Source of the DNA: Chelydra serpentina | Taxonomy: Eukaryota > Chordata > Testudines > Chelydridae | Assembly: GCA_037349315.1 (NCBI GenBank) | Contig: JBAIAC010000023.1 | Coordinates: 36,556,501 to 36,620,500 of the forward strand | Length of the DNA stretch: 64,000 bases | Reading direction: 5' to 3' | Shown here: positions 1-44,403 of the stretch, piece after piece | Numbering within the stretch: the first letter of the stretch is position 1 | Layout: the number at the start of each line of letters is the position of its first letter | The notes under the pieces: generated by a model | The model's input: only the letters and a program-made list of their open reading frames with translations | The model's database searches: none | What the model was told of the DNA's origin: nothing | Made by a program: the position numbers and the translations under genes

Positions 1-1668
1 GGAGCACTTAAATTCTGATGCAGCAACTGGGGAAAAATACCAATGTGGCAAGTAGTTGTGATCTGGTCTGAGTCTACTCCACTCTTTCCTAGCAGATTGT
101 TCAAAGGGGATGGGAGGGCCTTGGGTTCTCAACAAAGCATTGTTTCTGTGGCGCCATATCTTTGGTGCTGTTTGTTTAGTTTGCTGGCTATTAGGGCTTG
201 AAAAGTGTATGAAGGGGTGGGTATAAGTAGGTAGGGTGAGTTTGTGGGTGTGAATGGGAGAGTGGAAGGAAGGGAAAAGTGGAGGAAACAAGACAGTGGA
301 TAAAAAATCATGATTTTAAAATATCAAGTAATTCAAATCAGATTTTTTTTTTAATTTATATGTTGCTAATTTTTTCTCTCCCTATTTTATATTCTTACAT
401 GGCTAAAGTGGATATTTTCTACTTGTTTCTTTAATTAGTTTCCTGCTTGTTAGTAGAATTTCAGATTATTAGAAGTTTTTTCTGCTAAGAAGTTTCACAC
501 TTAAAATGAAAAAGACAAGTCCAGGATTTCATTAACATCCATACTGTGTGGCTTAGGAGCCTAACTTTTAGGTTCCTGCTTCTGAAAACTTTGGTTTGAG
601 TGATTTTTGTGGGTTTTTTAAAATAAAGTTTGCAATAACTTTGTTTAATGTATTGAAATAATTTTCTTTGCTTCAGTGTTAACAGTTCTGTTTTGAAATG
701 ACAAAGATTTGATGCTACTGAGAGAAGTTTCTAATAAAATACAATTTTAGCCTCCAGTGCTGCAAACACTTATGCATGCACTTAGCTTTTAGCAAATGAG
801 TGATGCTGTTGAAGTTAGTGGCACTATTCCTGTGAGCAGTTATGTACCTGCTTATGTATTTACAAGATCAGAGCCTTAATTTTTGGTATTTTTTTCTTTT
901 GCCTATACATAGCACTTTTGGAAAATTCAAATAGGCTAGTTCATTATAAATTTTAATGTAATGTGTTAACACAGCGTGTCTTAATTTGGTTTTTTAAAGC
1001 CTCAGTCTGATTTAAATCAATAGTTAAAAACATTATTTAAATAATGATTTTAAGTAGCCTTGATTTTTTTTTTTAAAAAAGCATGCTTAGAAAAGAAGAC
1101 TTCACAGAGAGAATGAGATGGGGGGAGGAAGGGGAAGAAGTGGGAAAGGTAGAATGAACTTCAAAAACAATCCCTAGTAAAGGCAAGAGAGAGAGGAGAT
1201 AAATGGTAGTAGAAGCAAATAGAGAAAAGGAAAAAGAGTGCAAATACCACAGAAAATGATTAATTATGGAGAAGGACAGAGAGAGAAGAGGAAAAGTAAA
1301 GAGAAGCCAGAAGGGGTAAGAAGTTAGTAACACACTTTTTACAAATGTATTAAATAACAAGTAGACAATATGTTGCAGTTAGAGTACAGGAGCTATGGGT
1401 TTAGGAGGGTGGTGGTATCACAAATCGTCCCGTGTGTGTCTCTTCTCTCCCCCCCCCAACCCGGCCATTATATGTCTGGTAAACTTTTTCAAACCTGGGT
1501 GGGAATGTTTGGTTTAATAATGCAAATTATGGTAGATGCCAATCTTAAAGTCTCTAACAGATGCATCTTAAATTTATTGTTGTAGGGACATCTCAAGTGA
1601 GAACTTATTTTTTTCCCCCAGGGTGCCCCAAAATGTTACTTAGGATAAACCAGGTGGTTAGTATAGAC

Positions 1669-1866
1669 CAGTGGTTCTCAAACTTTTGTATTGGTGACGC
1701 CTTTCACACAGGAAGCCTCTGAGTGCAACCCCCCCTCCCCAATTAAAAACACTTTAAAAATATTTACACTATTATAAATGCTGGAGGCGAAGTGGGGTTT
1801 GAGTAGAGATTGACAGCTTACGACCCCCACATAATAACTTCATGACCCCCTGTTTGAGAACCCCTG
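1669..1866. mobile_element. Non-autonomous hAT-type element (198 bp)
   Basis: The ends are inverted: CAGTGGTTCTCAAACTTT on the left and the complement of a TTTGAGAACCCCTG end on the right. The element is flanked by a perfect 8-bp direct repeat GTATAGAC (1661-1668 and 1867-1874). An 8-bp duplication with CAG..CTG ends is the hallmark of the hAT superfamily. No coding capacity is seen. Confidence 0.9.
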
Positions 1867-2640
1867 GTATAGACTTTTTTCCAAGTTCAGGAAAGTTGAA
1901 AAATACAATAGTGGTCCTGAATAGTTTCTCTTAATCAATTATCAGTACAATCTGAGCAAAGGCATCATTTGCTATAGTGTGGGGTGGCGGGCAGTTGGTT
2001 TGGCCCTCTGCCCAGACTTACCATAGCTCCTCACCAACTAGCACTGTTGTGTCTCCCCTGGGCCTGCGGGGGCATTGGGTCAGCCTGGGGCTCCTACTGA
2101 CCACATTGTCAGCACTGCTTCTCGGGTGGCAGCCTGGGCCAAAGCTGAGTCTGGAGCAAATCAGGCTCAATACCTGACCTTGGCCAGCCGTCAGTGAGGA
2201 CACCCTTCCCTCCCCCCCCCCCCCCCCAGCCCCTCGGATGGGACTGGCCGAATAACCCCTCACAAGCAACTGTGGCCTCAGCGGGAGGCGGAAATGGGGA
2301 TGCTGATACAACTTTGCATGCCTCCTCAATCCCCATAGAACTTTTCTGAAGTGACGCCCAGAATCTGAGGGTTCCATCCTGTAAACATTTACTTCTGTGG
2401 GTAGTCCAGCTGAGGTAAAGTGGACTACATGCTTGAGTAAGAATTTGCAGGATTGATCCCTTGCTGAATCTTCCAGCGCTAAGTTAAGTGCCTAATGTGA
2501 CAGTCAAAGCTGAAATCTTGTAGCTATTCTAGAATATTGAAAAGTTGGCATGCAGTAAAGTAGATCTGGAAGTTATAGAAGTAAGGCTCTGAGCACTCTG
2601 TGTGAAACCCAGTCAAGGTCTGGGGAGAGTCGTGTAACAG

Positions 2641-2814
2641 GGAGGGATAGCTCAGTGGTTTGAGCATTGGCCTGCTAAACCCAGGGTTGTGAGTTCAATC
2701 CTTGAGGGGGCCATTTAGGGATCTGGGGCAAAAATTGGGGATTGGCCCTGCTTTGAGCAGGGGGTTAGACTAGATGACCTCCTAAGGTCCCTTCCAACCC
2801 TGATATTCTATGAA
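2641..2814 (+). mobile_element. tRNA-derived SINE with CR1-like tail (Cry/tortoise polIII type)
   Basis: The 5' part has an A box (TAGCTCAGTGG, 2648-2658) and a B box-like GAGTTCAATCC (2691-2701), spaced as in a tRNA gene. The 3' part (about 2745-2813) matches CR1 3' ends: a TTAGACTAGATGACCTCC block followed by a TATTCTATGA end. A 5-bp AACAG repeat (2636-2640, 2813-2817) may be the target duplication. SINEs of this build are known from cryptodiran turtles and are mobilised by CR1-type LINEs. It is not a functional tRNA gene. Confidence 0.85.
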
Positions 2815-3252
2815 CAGCAACTCCTCTGGCTAATTTAAGGAGCTTCATTGACTGACTTCAGAGGAAGTCTCATTAGTCCTGTTCCTGTCGGAGGATGTTG
2901 GCTGTGGTGGAGGGCAGGGGGAGGCACCCAATAGTGACCCAGAAACTCCCCAGGTTACTTCAGTGAGGGTATCCCTTGCTAAGCCTTTCATGTGCTCCCG
3001 GGTGCAGTGCTGCCAGATTTACCAGGTACACTGTTACATTAGGTTGGTTTCATTATACAGCATAGCTGCAGGAGTGGAGGACTAGTGGCTAAATACAAAA
3101 TGTGAACAAGTATTTGAATTGCTTTTATAAGCTGCTTAAACATGGGATGTTTGTTCTGTCAGCAATAGAAAAATAGTATTTCTATGAAAAATGTACTATG
3201 ATATATTTATTAGTCACTAACCATTTAATTAAGTATTTTTTCAATATCTTAG

Positions 3253-34798
<31,546 letters not shown>

Positions 34799-35848
34799 AA
34801 TGAAAGTGAAGAATTTAAAAAACTGATAGCCCACTTATGGGTGCTACACTGCACTGTTAATACTTGTCAGCAGCAAAGACTGGTTGCATAGGAATTGCAC
34901 AAACCACAGTCGGCATTAGAATTTACAGCAAGAGCAGAGATGAAATATTCAGACATTTTTCAAAAATAATGTAAAAAAAAAAGGGGGGGGGGGGTTCAGA
35001 TAGCACTAAAACTGTACACTTCAAAATTAAGCTTTCGTGTGATGTGCAATTTCATATTATGCCTTAAGCCCAAAAAGGTAAACTTGGAAGATTGGCAGGG
35101 GTTTTTTTGTTTGCTTTTAATTTGGATAATTTGGGAAAAGGAAAATCATGCTATCATCAAAAATATTCCATCACATATTACAGTAGGTCTAGTATTACTT
35201 TAAAGATTATGTAGGGTTTCAAAGAGCTGAAAAGGAAGAAAACTTAGTGTTTTTATGGCTATTTAAATAGTAGGTATAGTGTTGAAACTGAAGGAGTTTT
35301 CAGCTCAAAGATCTAAAAGATTAAAGTGAGGGGACAGTTCCTTTAAATTTAGTCAGAGGCATAATTTATTTTGGTTTTAATTGAACCTTTGACTTCTGGG
35401 TCTGTCATCTGCACCATTTTGAAAGAAGTAGGAAATAAGCCTACTATATATGGTATTCTCCTGGACAGTATTTGTAGGGATGACATATATAGCTTCACAA
35501 AGAAACTCTGGTCCCCACCATCCCAAATGACTGGCTTAGAAATTGAATGGGCAGGATAGGATCTAGTGCAACAAAACATTGTAGTGTTCACGTTGGGGTT
35601 TGATTTAATCTAACTTGAACACAATAGATTTTTTTTCACACAGGTTTTCCAGAGCCTAGCAAAAGCTTAGTTAAAATTATTGAAAGATTATTTTTATAAA
35701 GGCTATTTATATAATAGGAACTATTAATATATATTCTTTATTTACATGATTTGTCCCATATTCACTCATTTAATTTTGCAACCCAGTTCTCTCTGTCCAA
35801 GACTCTCATTGTGCATCATGTCACTGATGGTATTCAGCTGTACTCATA

Positions 35849-35935
35849 GGGCCAAATTCAACCCTGGTGAAAGTATACAAGTACCACTGAAATCAGTGGG
35901 AGATGTACCCACTTGTGCCACAGGTGAACTTGGCC
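35849..35935. repeat. Small palindromic interspersed repeat
   Basis: GGGCCAAATTCAACCCTGGTG at the left and CACAGGTGAACTTGGCCC at the right form an inverted pair about 87 bases apart. The middle has the CTGAAATCAGTGGGA phrase seen in several similar units in this window. Confidence 0.5.
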
Positions 35936-35980
35936 CAAGTCTCTTCAAAGAATCTCGGGCAATATTCTTAACATTACTTT

Positions 35981-36274
35981 GGGCTGGTCTACAATACCAC
36001 AGTAAGTTGACCTACGTTACGCTACTTTAGTTATGTGAATAACGTAACTGAAGTTGACATAGCTCAGGTCGACTTACCGCAGTGTCTACACCACGCTGTG
36101 TTGATGGGAGACGCCCTCCCGCCGACTCACCTTGCTCTTCTCAGGGAGCTGGAATACAGGAGTCGACAGGGGAGTGCTCTGGCATCGACTTAGCGGGTCT
36201 TCACCAGACCCACTAAATCAGCACCACTGCATCAATTGCAGCATTACCAACTACTGGTAAGTGTAGACATGGCC
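35981..36274. mobile_element. MITE with GGGCTGGTCTACA ends
   Basis: The left end GGGCTGGTCTACAAT pairs with the right end GTGTAGACATGGCC. Inside are AGTTGACCTACGTTACGCTA and its imperfect inverse around 36040, then a TCGACTTAC phrase. It is the same family as 40888-41173 and 58053-58343. Confidence 0.75.
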
Positions 36275-37605
36275 TAAGTGATATGTTGGCTGTTCAAGGA
36301 ATGTATGGTTAAACTCTCAGCCTCTGGGTCCAACTTTTCTCTCTTTCTGTTCTTTCCTGCTCCTTTGAAAGTAGCTGGTTAATCCCTATAACCAACACAT
36401 GAGAAATAAGTTTGGATTTTCAAAATGATCACCAGCTACTTATAGCAAACACTTTTGAAAGCTCACAGCATATAGAGCTGCCAAACAAACATTTTATAGC
36501 ATGGATGCTCTTGCACGCGCTCTGGCTTTCTTGGATGCTCTGTGTGAGAATGTAAGTGAGAGGAAAAATCTAATTGTTGGGCACCAGTTTTTGCAAGTAT
36601 CAAGACTACCAGAGGTTTTTAGATTATCCTTATGCACAGCTGCAAGCAGAACTTGCTATTCTGAAACACTTTTTTAATAAATTCTTAAATATTTTTGACA
36701 ATAACTTGCTAAACCCAGAATTCTGAGGATATTTACTCCAGTGTTTTAAACTTGTTAGATTCACAGCATTTGAAGTGAATTCCAAAAGTCCAGGAATTTG
36801 AGGCAGATGGGTTTATTCGCATGCATGCACACAGGCAGACACACGTGTAGGTGCCACTCAAAAAAAGTGCAATACCAGATGTAATATAAATGTGCTGACA
36901 GTTGGTATTCGAGTATAACTTTATAAATAAACTGTACTTTGTACAGGCTGTATTTATGAAGTATTGAGTGGTTGGATTCGTTTAGCAAATTGTAATTTGT
37001 TAAAAATGTGCAATCAATTTATATTATAGAAGACCATGGATAGAAGTGAATTGGGGATTGTAAAGCCAAGGCTTTTATTTGGTCTTTTAAGACAATTTTG
37101 TAGTCATTTGATTCCTACAGTTAGTTATTGAACACACAGGTACTAAATCATGTGGTAAAACACTTCATGAAAAATACAAAGAAATACTAAGATTTGAGTG
37201 CGGAAATATGGCTAGTCTTATCTCTACTGAACATTTTGGAGCAATCCCGCAGAATTCATATGTCCCTTTGCTCAGATGTGAATGTTTTCACCCAGTTGTA
37301 GTTACTAGAACATAACTACCCTTATGTGTATTTATTATTAGTCTACAGACAACCCACTCTAATGTTCTAGAGTTTTTAAAATTGGGGATTAGTTACAGCA
37401 AGAAATTCAGTTAAATGATACAAATCTGAAACCCTGAGGGCTGTAATTCATGATTTAACAGAGAAATGCGTATTACTCAAGTGCCACATTAAGTGCTACA
37501 TTAATTATCCTTGATTCCTCTTGTGTTGAGACAACATATTGCCCAGTAGACAGATGCCTTTTAGGACCTGAATTAAAAAGTCCACTCAAACTTATTGGAT
37601 CTTAT

Positions 37606-37712
37606 GGGCCTGATTCTCCATATTTTGCACCTTGTGTTAAATGCTGCCATATTAGAATGGTAGTATTTTCACCCACTTTGCACTTGTTGCAGGGCTATGA
37701 AGAATCAGGCCC
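37606..37712. repeat. Small palindromic interspersed repeat
   Basis: GGGCCTGATTCT at the left is matched by AGAATCAGGCCC at the right, a perfect 12-bp inverted pair about 107 bases apart. Confidence 0.6.
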
Positions 37713-39446
37713 AATATCATCAAGAGTTACTGCAACCAACCACTGCACAAGCTATAAAAGAGTTCTTAAGTGCATGCTAGAAGAAAGCAAACTGAGTAGC
37801 CAACCCAGGTATAATAGGGCTTGGGGTAACTTTTAGAATTAAAGAAAATGGAAGCTTGGGAAGATAATGGATGGAGGTGTGGGGCTTGAAACAGTTGTTC
37901 ACAGTAACGAGTATATTTAAAGAAAAGAAGTTGACCCTAAATATACTAAGCCATATTCTCCTCTCAGTTACACCAGTTTTATACTGATATGAGTCCATTG
38001 ACTTTAATGCGGTTACTCCTAATTTAGACTGGGGTGTGTGTGTGTGTGTGTGAGAGAGAGAATTAAACCCACTATCTCAGCTACAGAAAAAGGATCTGCT
38101 TTGCAGATCATGAATGCATAGGTGACTGAGCTGTAGATTTTGTTAGACTGTTTGGAATTTGATTTTTTTAAATAGTTTTTTTTACAGTTGACATTTAACC
38201 TGAATAGAGGTTTGAAAATGTTCCCTTTGTTCTGAATACCAGCTTTGCAAACACTAAAGTAGTTTATTTTGTGCTTGGACTGAATCTAAGCATCTTGCTC
38301 CAGCAAAACTCCCATAGAAGCCAATTGTAGTAGGAGTCCGATCAAAGCAAGGAGTCCAGAATTTGTCTTTACATTTTATTACAAAGCCATTGGAAAAAAG
38401 TGACTTAGGGAATAAGTATTGAATTGTAAAACAATGTAACTAATTTTTTTTAACTGTGAAACTATACATTTGTTTTAATAACAAAACAGGCTGCTGCTTA
38501 TTTTTTTTCTTGAAATATATTTGTTTTCCAAAAAGTTGCAGAAGAAACTCCTGTACTGACTTACATATGCATACTTTTCTTTTCTTAAGGAATGCATCAG
38601 TAGTTTCTTCATGGGTAAAATACCGTCTATCAGTATAATTTTAAAAAGCATTTAAACAAAACCAAAATTGTAAGTGGTTTGGCATCTTGTGGAAAAAATA
38701 TTAAAAGCTTAGATATTAAGGGCACTGTCAGAATTATGCAGCATGTAAAGAACTTTGTATTTGATCACCTCTGTGGTTATTTTTCTCTCTTTTTTTTAAA
38801 TGTAAAGCCATCTAAGCCCCATAGTGATCAGTAGCCCATGTTTTGTTAATTTTGGGGACATTTTATTTGCTTTGTCATTTTATAACTGACATGCTCAATA
38901 TTTGCGCTGAACAATAATTGAGATTTCCTCCTGTTTTTCATGTCTGTACAGGTTACAGACCTGGGCTGGACCAGTTTAAAAACAAAAAAGCCACTTGAAA
39001 TTATGATGTATTGTGAGGTCAGACATCTTTAAAATGCTTCAATTTAAAGAAAACTGTGTGGTATTGGAGAGGATTGTGATATGCTGCTTCTAAGGTTTTT
39101 TGTTTAAAAATACAACTTCCATATTTCATTTTTTTTAGGGTTTTACTTGAATGAAGAACCACACTTTTTATACAAATACTATACAGCTGTGGACACTGTG
39201 TTGCAGATGATTGAAGCCCAATTAATGTTGCAATATATTTCATACCAATAGTGAATTTGTATTTATTTTTTCTTTAGTCAAAGTTGTCTCAGTTTATATA
39301 AGGCGCTATCTGTCCAAAATGTTTTGCACTCTGCTACGCTGCAGATGTCATGTTTTCAAGTCTCCACTGATCAGACAAACTAATTCAGAAATTGAGCCGA
39401 GGTGTAGAAACCTTTTGTTTGTGTGCAAGAGCCAGACCTAGTAGAG

Positions 39447-39550
39447 ACTCTGGGCTTCCAGTAATTCTGATGTCACTTTACATTGGTATAAGTGATTTCA
39501 ATGGAGTTGCTCTTAATTCACAGCAGCATATGAGCTATCAGAATTAGGCC
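39447..39550. repeat. Small palindromic interspersed repeat
   Basis: The GGGCTTCCAGTAATTCTGAT start and the CAGAATTAGGCCC end are degenerate inverted partners. The middle has TTCAATGGAGTTGCTC, like its relatives at 40565 and 37955-38031. Confidence 0.4.
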
Positions 39551-39627
39551 CTTCATCTGAAAAAGATTCTCCAGTCTTTGTTTGCCTGTCCATGTGACAC
39601 ATGAAAATTAATTTATTCTCTTGCTAA

Positions 39628-39861
39628 GGCCTGGTCTACACTAGAAAATTGAGTCATCTTAACTATGTCATTTAGGGATGTGAAAAATCCACAGCCCTGA
39701 GCAGCATAGTTAAGCCAACCTTACCCCAGCATAGACAGCACTAGGTCGATGGAGTACCTACACTGACAGGAGAATCCCTCCTGTCAGCATAGGTAATGTC
39801 TACATTGAAGCCTTACAGTGGCGCAACTGTGCCTCTATAGCCTTCCAAGTGTAGACAAGCC
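39628..39861. mobile_element. MITE with GGCCTGGTCTACAC ends
   Basis: The left end GGCCTGGTCTACACTAG and right end AAGTGTAGACAAGCCC are inverted partners. It is 234 bases long and has no coding capacity. Confidence 0.75.
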
Positions 39862-40564
39862 CTGTGAACGTTCCTGATTGCAAGCTGGTGACACTAACTG
39901 GCTGGTAATACACCTATAATTCTAAATACTTGTTTTCTATTAACCAGCTTCATTCAATTCTCAGTTTCAGGAGTGTGATGGCCTTGCTTATCTTTTTTTT
40001 TTTGCTTTTTAAGACTTCAAGGATCTCTGCAGCTCACTAGTTTAAAGAAAGCTCTGTCCTCTTAAGAAGAGTTTCTCTCCCTACTCTATGATGACAGTTG
40101 GGTGCTTTATGAAATCTGATATCAGAAAAGATGGCTGTGCTCTTGACATGGCATTGGGAGTAGAACGTTCATCTGAATTCTGAGTATCCTGAGGCACAGA
40201 ATTCTTAAGGCATGGGAGATGTCATTTAGCCCTTGTGGCCAAAAATAAGAGCATATACAAAACAAATAATTGTTTTTAAAATACCATGGTTTACAAATGT
40301 AAACCATTTGTTCAGGAATTAGGCAAAATCTTGATAGAAGAGGTACCTCCAGGGGAACATTACTTGGGGTAGTTCATTTTGTTTTTATAACACAATCACT
40401 TGTGCCAATGCTCACAAAACTTGATGCTAAAACATGCTTCAAAACACATCTTACATTTTAAGTGTCCTTATTTTCACCCTAATGTGTGTGGTGTGGTGTT
40501 TGTTAGAGGTAATAAGTAAAAAATAATAATAATTCACATGCCATATGGATCCTATTAAATAATC

Positions 40565-40653
40565 TGGCCCAGATCCCCATCTGATGTAAATTATGGTAGC
40601 ACCATTTATTTCAGTGGAGCTATGCTGATTTACAGTATCCGAGAATCTGGCCC
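40565..40653. repeat. Small palindromic interspersed repeat
   Basis: The GGCCCAGATCC start and GAGAATCTGGCCC end are inverted. The middle pair TGATGTAAATTATGG / GCTGATTTACAG and TTCAGTGGAGC are typical of the family. Confidence 0.5.
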
Positions 40654-40887
40654 ACTATCTGAAATTATCCAATCTGGTCATACCCAGTAACCCTGTTTTA
40701 TTGAATAGCTCAGGCTGTGGAGAGACAAGTTGGGCAAGACTTGATTTTTATATGCCTATCCTGTTCTCCTGGCTCATGAGGGTCCAAACCTGATTCTTCA
40801 TAGCTGCAAATACATTTAATCCATCTCTAGGCTTGATTTTAATTTTCTTGGATTCCTCGAGATTATCAACTGGCCAAAATTGTCTTA

Positions 40888-41173
40888 GGGCTGGTCTACA
40901 CTAACCCCCCCTGTCGAACTAAGAGACGCAACTTCAGCTACGTTAATAACGTAGCTGAAGTTGAAGTCTCTTAATTTGAATTTACCTGTGGTCCACACGC
41001 GGCGCGCAGGCTCCCCCGTCGACAGCGCTTACTCCTCGTGGTGAGCTGGATTACCAGCGTCGACGGGGGAGCACTTCCTGGTTCGATTTATCGCATCTAG
41101 ACAAGACGCGATAAATCGAACCCAGAAGATCGATCCGATGCCTCTGATCCAGCCAGTAAGTGTAGACTAGCCC
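40888..41173. mobile_element. MITE with GGGCTGGTCTACACTA ends and inner palindrome
   Basis: The left end GGGCTGGTCTACACTA pairs with the right TGTAGACTAGCCC. It contains a near-perfect inner palindrome at about 40930-40962, ACTTCAGCTACGTTA / TAACGTAGCTGAAGT, and a second pair based on CGATAAATCG (about 41083-41120). It is 286 bases long and GC-richer than its surroundings. Confidence 0.8.
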
Positions 41174-44159
41174 TAAATGTTGTATTTTTAGTGGAAAAGG
41201 TCTAATCCTCTTTTTCTGCCTTAAGGCCACCATAGTCTCAAAACTGCTTTAATTTCTTGTAAAGTTTCCCCTTCCCCTTTCTACTAGTGATAACTCAATA
41301 TCCAGAGCATGACTGTCAAAGTCCACTGACTTAAGAGATGGATATTTCCTATGTGCGCCCATCAATAGGGGGAAGAATTCTATGCCTCCATCTTTGGTAA
41401 AGAATGGAACACTTGACTGCAAACTGACTTCCAAGGCTCTTGTGCTTGGAATTTTGAAAGTCGATTTCATGTTGTCCTCGTAACTGGTACTCACAGCTGC
41501 AAGAATTTTGGATGAATAGAGCCCAAGAGGGTGTATTCTGCTCTTGGTGCCCACATGTTATTCCCTTAAAACTAATGGAAATTATGTGCCTGCATCAAGA
41601 GGAGAACATGGATACCCCCAAGTATTTACTTGAAATCTCTTAAAATGGAGACAATTCCTATCCTTCGAAATAACTATTAGCTAGAGAAAAAATATTGCCC
41701 TGTAATTAGTTTGTCATTCTATGGATAAAGGTTCTGTGGTATAATACATTGTTCAACAGGGGTGGGACGGGGTGGGGGGAGATTTTAGTATTGGGCCAAA
41801 CGAGTATTTAAGACACAGCAAGATGCATGTGTTGTTGTATTGAGAATATAGTCTTGCAGTATCATTTTAAAATGTTCCTTTTTTTTCTTTTTGCTGTGCT
41901 ACTTAAATAGCAAGAAATGTTTGGCCTATGCACTTATTGTAGTTTATGTTCATCTGAAACTGTAAAAAGTCCGCTTTTTATTTAACTTTGCAGTCTGTAT
42001 CTCATCATGATGTGTATTTGTTTTTCATCACATTTTTGAGTGTTAATGTATATACTAAAAAGTAAATTTAAAATAATATGGTTGGTACAGTTTTGTATTC
42101 TGAAACATACATATTCATGGAAGAGTTGGTGCTGTAGAACTGAAGGAATTTCTGCTGATTTAGAGCACATTTTGTGTGTTTCATCTGATGCATTCCAAAC
42201 AGTAAGAAGACAGGAGCTACAGAGAAAATATGTACACCTGTTCATCCCCCCCAAAAAAGTTTTTTTTTTAGAAATAAGAATTACATTGTGCTTGGATTTA
42301 GAAAGAGGCAATAGCCTCTCCCCAGTTAAAGCTGAGACTTGATTCCCATTTGTCTGATTTTTTATCCTCAAAATAGGTCACTTGTACTTCAAATGTATGT
42401 GTTGTCTGTGACAAGAGGACAGATGTTTGCCCAAATTTGAGGTGTTTCAACCAAACCATTTCTGAGAGGACTTTAGATGTTGATTATGTTCTGAAAATTC
42501 TCCTAATGCTTTGTTCTCTACAACTACCACAAAAAAGGCATGTCCTAGCAACATCAAGTGAGGCTTATTTGAAAGGTCTTGGTGATGTCTGCAAGACCAC
42601 TTTTGAGAACAGAAAAAAGCAAATTTGAGAAGTTATTCACTGATTAAGTAAGAACTTCAGAAAGGCTCTGGTCCTACTGATGACTCTTGTAAAGGTAGAG
42701 TTTCATTTTTTTAAAAGTAAGCAAGGTTCAGGCTCATCAAGGGATTCTGTACAAAGCTGACAATGCTACTTGTTTTCTCTCTCCATGCTTGTTTGAGTTG
42801 CTGCATGACCCTAGTAGTAAAGTGCTCACATCATGGCCTTCGTGAAGGGAGATATTCCTGTTAAAATGTTAAACCTATTGAATGGTAATCTAGACTTTGA
42901 GGAATTTGATAATCTAAGTGAAACAACTGGACAAGACCCTACTCCAGGTCACATGATAACCAGACCTTAACAAGTGGTGAACCCAGTGACCCATTTGGAT
43001 ATATAATTTGCTGTTTAATTTGTTTAAAACATCTTGTAAAGAAAAATAAGAGGGCAAAAATGTGAGATTATGTATTATTTTCTTTAACCTACAGCAGGAA
43101 GCTAGACATGAAGGGAGGGCTAGGGAAGTCCCAGAATAGCTTTAGCAGTATTACTGTTTTCTTTTTTTCTCCCTAGTTCCTTGTTCAGAGTTGGAAGACA
43201 GCAACTCTGTGATTGATGATTATTATTATTATGTGGGGGTGGGGGGCATTATCACATGATGCTCTCAGCCTAGCTTCAACTTTTTGTCTTGTTGCTCAGA
43301 GCTCAGGTAGAACTGAGCTCTATAGAGAATGCGTGTCCCTCTCCATATACAGCCCTTGCCATGCCCAGTGGAAAGCAGTTCTGTTGGCCAGGACCCTTTT
43401 GCCTCGCAGGGGGAGAAGCCTGCCTTGAGTTAAATGAGATTTTTCAAAGATGCATAAGGGATTTGGATATTCAATTCCTATTAAAATTAATAGGACCAGT
43501 ATGTCCAAATCCCCTGGGTGTCTTTGAAGATCTCAGCCAAATGCATAAATTATGCAACTTTTAAAATACATAAATTACTTTACCCACCCTATCATGTGGC
43601 TAAAATATGGAACACTTAAATCCATATACAGCCACCTGTGGGTTGAAACTAGGCAGCTGTTTCTCACCCTAGCATAACTCTGCATGATATTTGAGAAGAA
43701 GAGGTGCAGAATATCCTATTCTGTTGCTGGAATGTAGATAGTTAAAATGCATTTATCAGAATAAGGATTTGGCCTGGATGTAGTTAACATCCCGTCTCTT
43801 GTGAAAAGTGCCAGTGAGTATTCAGTGACCACCAAATAGACTGACCTCTTCCATAAGAGAGAGATTGTCCATCAGCTGTAGCTTCTGCTCACGAGAAGCA
43901 AGCTAAAGCTTTAAAACGGAAATCCATAAAATACTTTAATCTCACAATGCCAGGCACAATGATGCTCATTTTGATTAGCACTTCTAGGGACTATTGGAAT
44001 ACAAATAGTAGTCATACTTCAGAGTAAGGTTCCATTTATAAATTGTTAGTAAATTATTAATATTTTAGTAAAGGGTTCATCATTATTAGTCTAACAGCCC
44101 CCATTGTTCTTAGCTCCTGGAGGAGCTATGATCCTGCTATAATGGTAAGTCCCAGCTAC

Positions 44160-44403
44160 TTTCCCCAGTGTAATATAGAGGATGGATAGATAGGTCCATC
44201 AATGGCTATTAGCCAAGATGGACAGGGATGCAACCCCATGCTCTGGGCATCCCTAGCCTCTAACTGCCAGAAGCTGGGAGTGAATGACTGGATGGATTAC
44301 TCCATAATTGCCCTCTTTTAATTCCCTATGAAGCAGCTTGTTGAAAGACAGGATACTAGGCTAGATGGACCATTGGTGTGACCAGTATGGCTGCTCTTAA
44401 TAG
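44160..44403 (+). mobile_element. L3/CR1-type LINE 3' end fragment
   Basis: It carries GGCTATTAGCCAAGATGGAC, GCATCCCTAGCCTCTAACTG and CAGAAGCTGGGAGTGAATGA in order, ending with CTAGATGGACCATTGGTGTG. These are the diagnostic phrases of the L3-like 3' end. A second copy lies at 9994-10190. Confidence 0.65.

Larger units (their letters stand above)
1..3252. other. PIK3CA: PIK3CA intron upstream of exon 3 (partial) with repeats
   Basis: This is the 3' part of the intron before the first PIK3CA exon in the window. I searched it for exon 2 (start codon and adaptor-binding domain, residues 1-118) and found nothing, so that exon lies further left. The stretch is AT-rich. It holds a purine-rich tract (about 1080-1330), a hAT-type element, a C-rich run (about 2212-2228) and a tRNA-derived SINE. 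Open frames here are short and look non-coding. The intron is at least 3.2 kb; from memory the human one is only about 0.5 kb. Confidence 0.75.
34799..36960 (+). other. PIK3CA: PIK3CA 3' UTR (extent uncertain)
   Basis: AT-rich sequence follows the stop with no coding signal. Candidate poly(A) hexamers AATAAA occur at 36676-36681 and 36926-36931. The human 3' UTR is several kilobases, so the true end could lie further right (37-41 kb). A G-run (about 34983-34994), a small palindromic repeat (35849-35935) and a MITE (35981-36274) lie within it. Confidence 0.45.

Noticed and set aside
2641..2715. tRNA gene
   Set aside because: The A and B boxes belong to a SINE head. The acceptor and anticodon stems are not intact and a CR1-like tail follows.
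1..3252. PIK3CA exon 2 with the start codon
   Set aside because: No segment resembling the first 118 residues was found on the + strand; it must lie outside the window.
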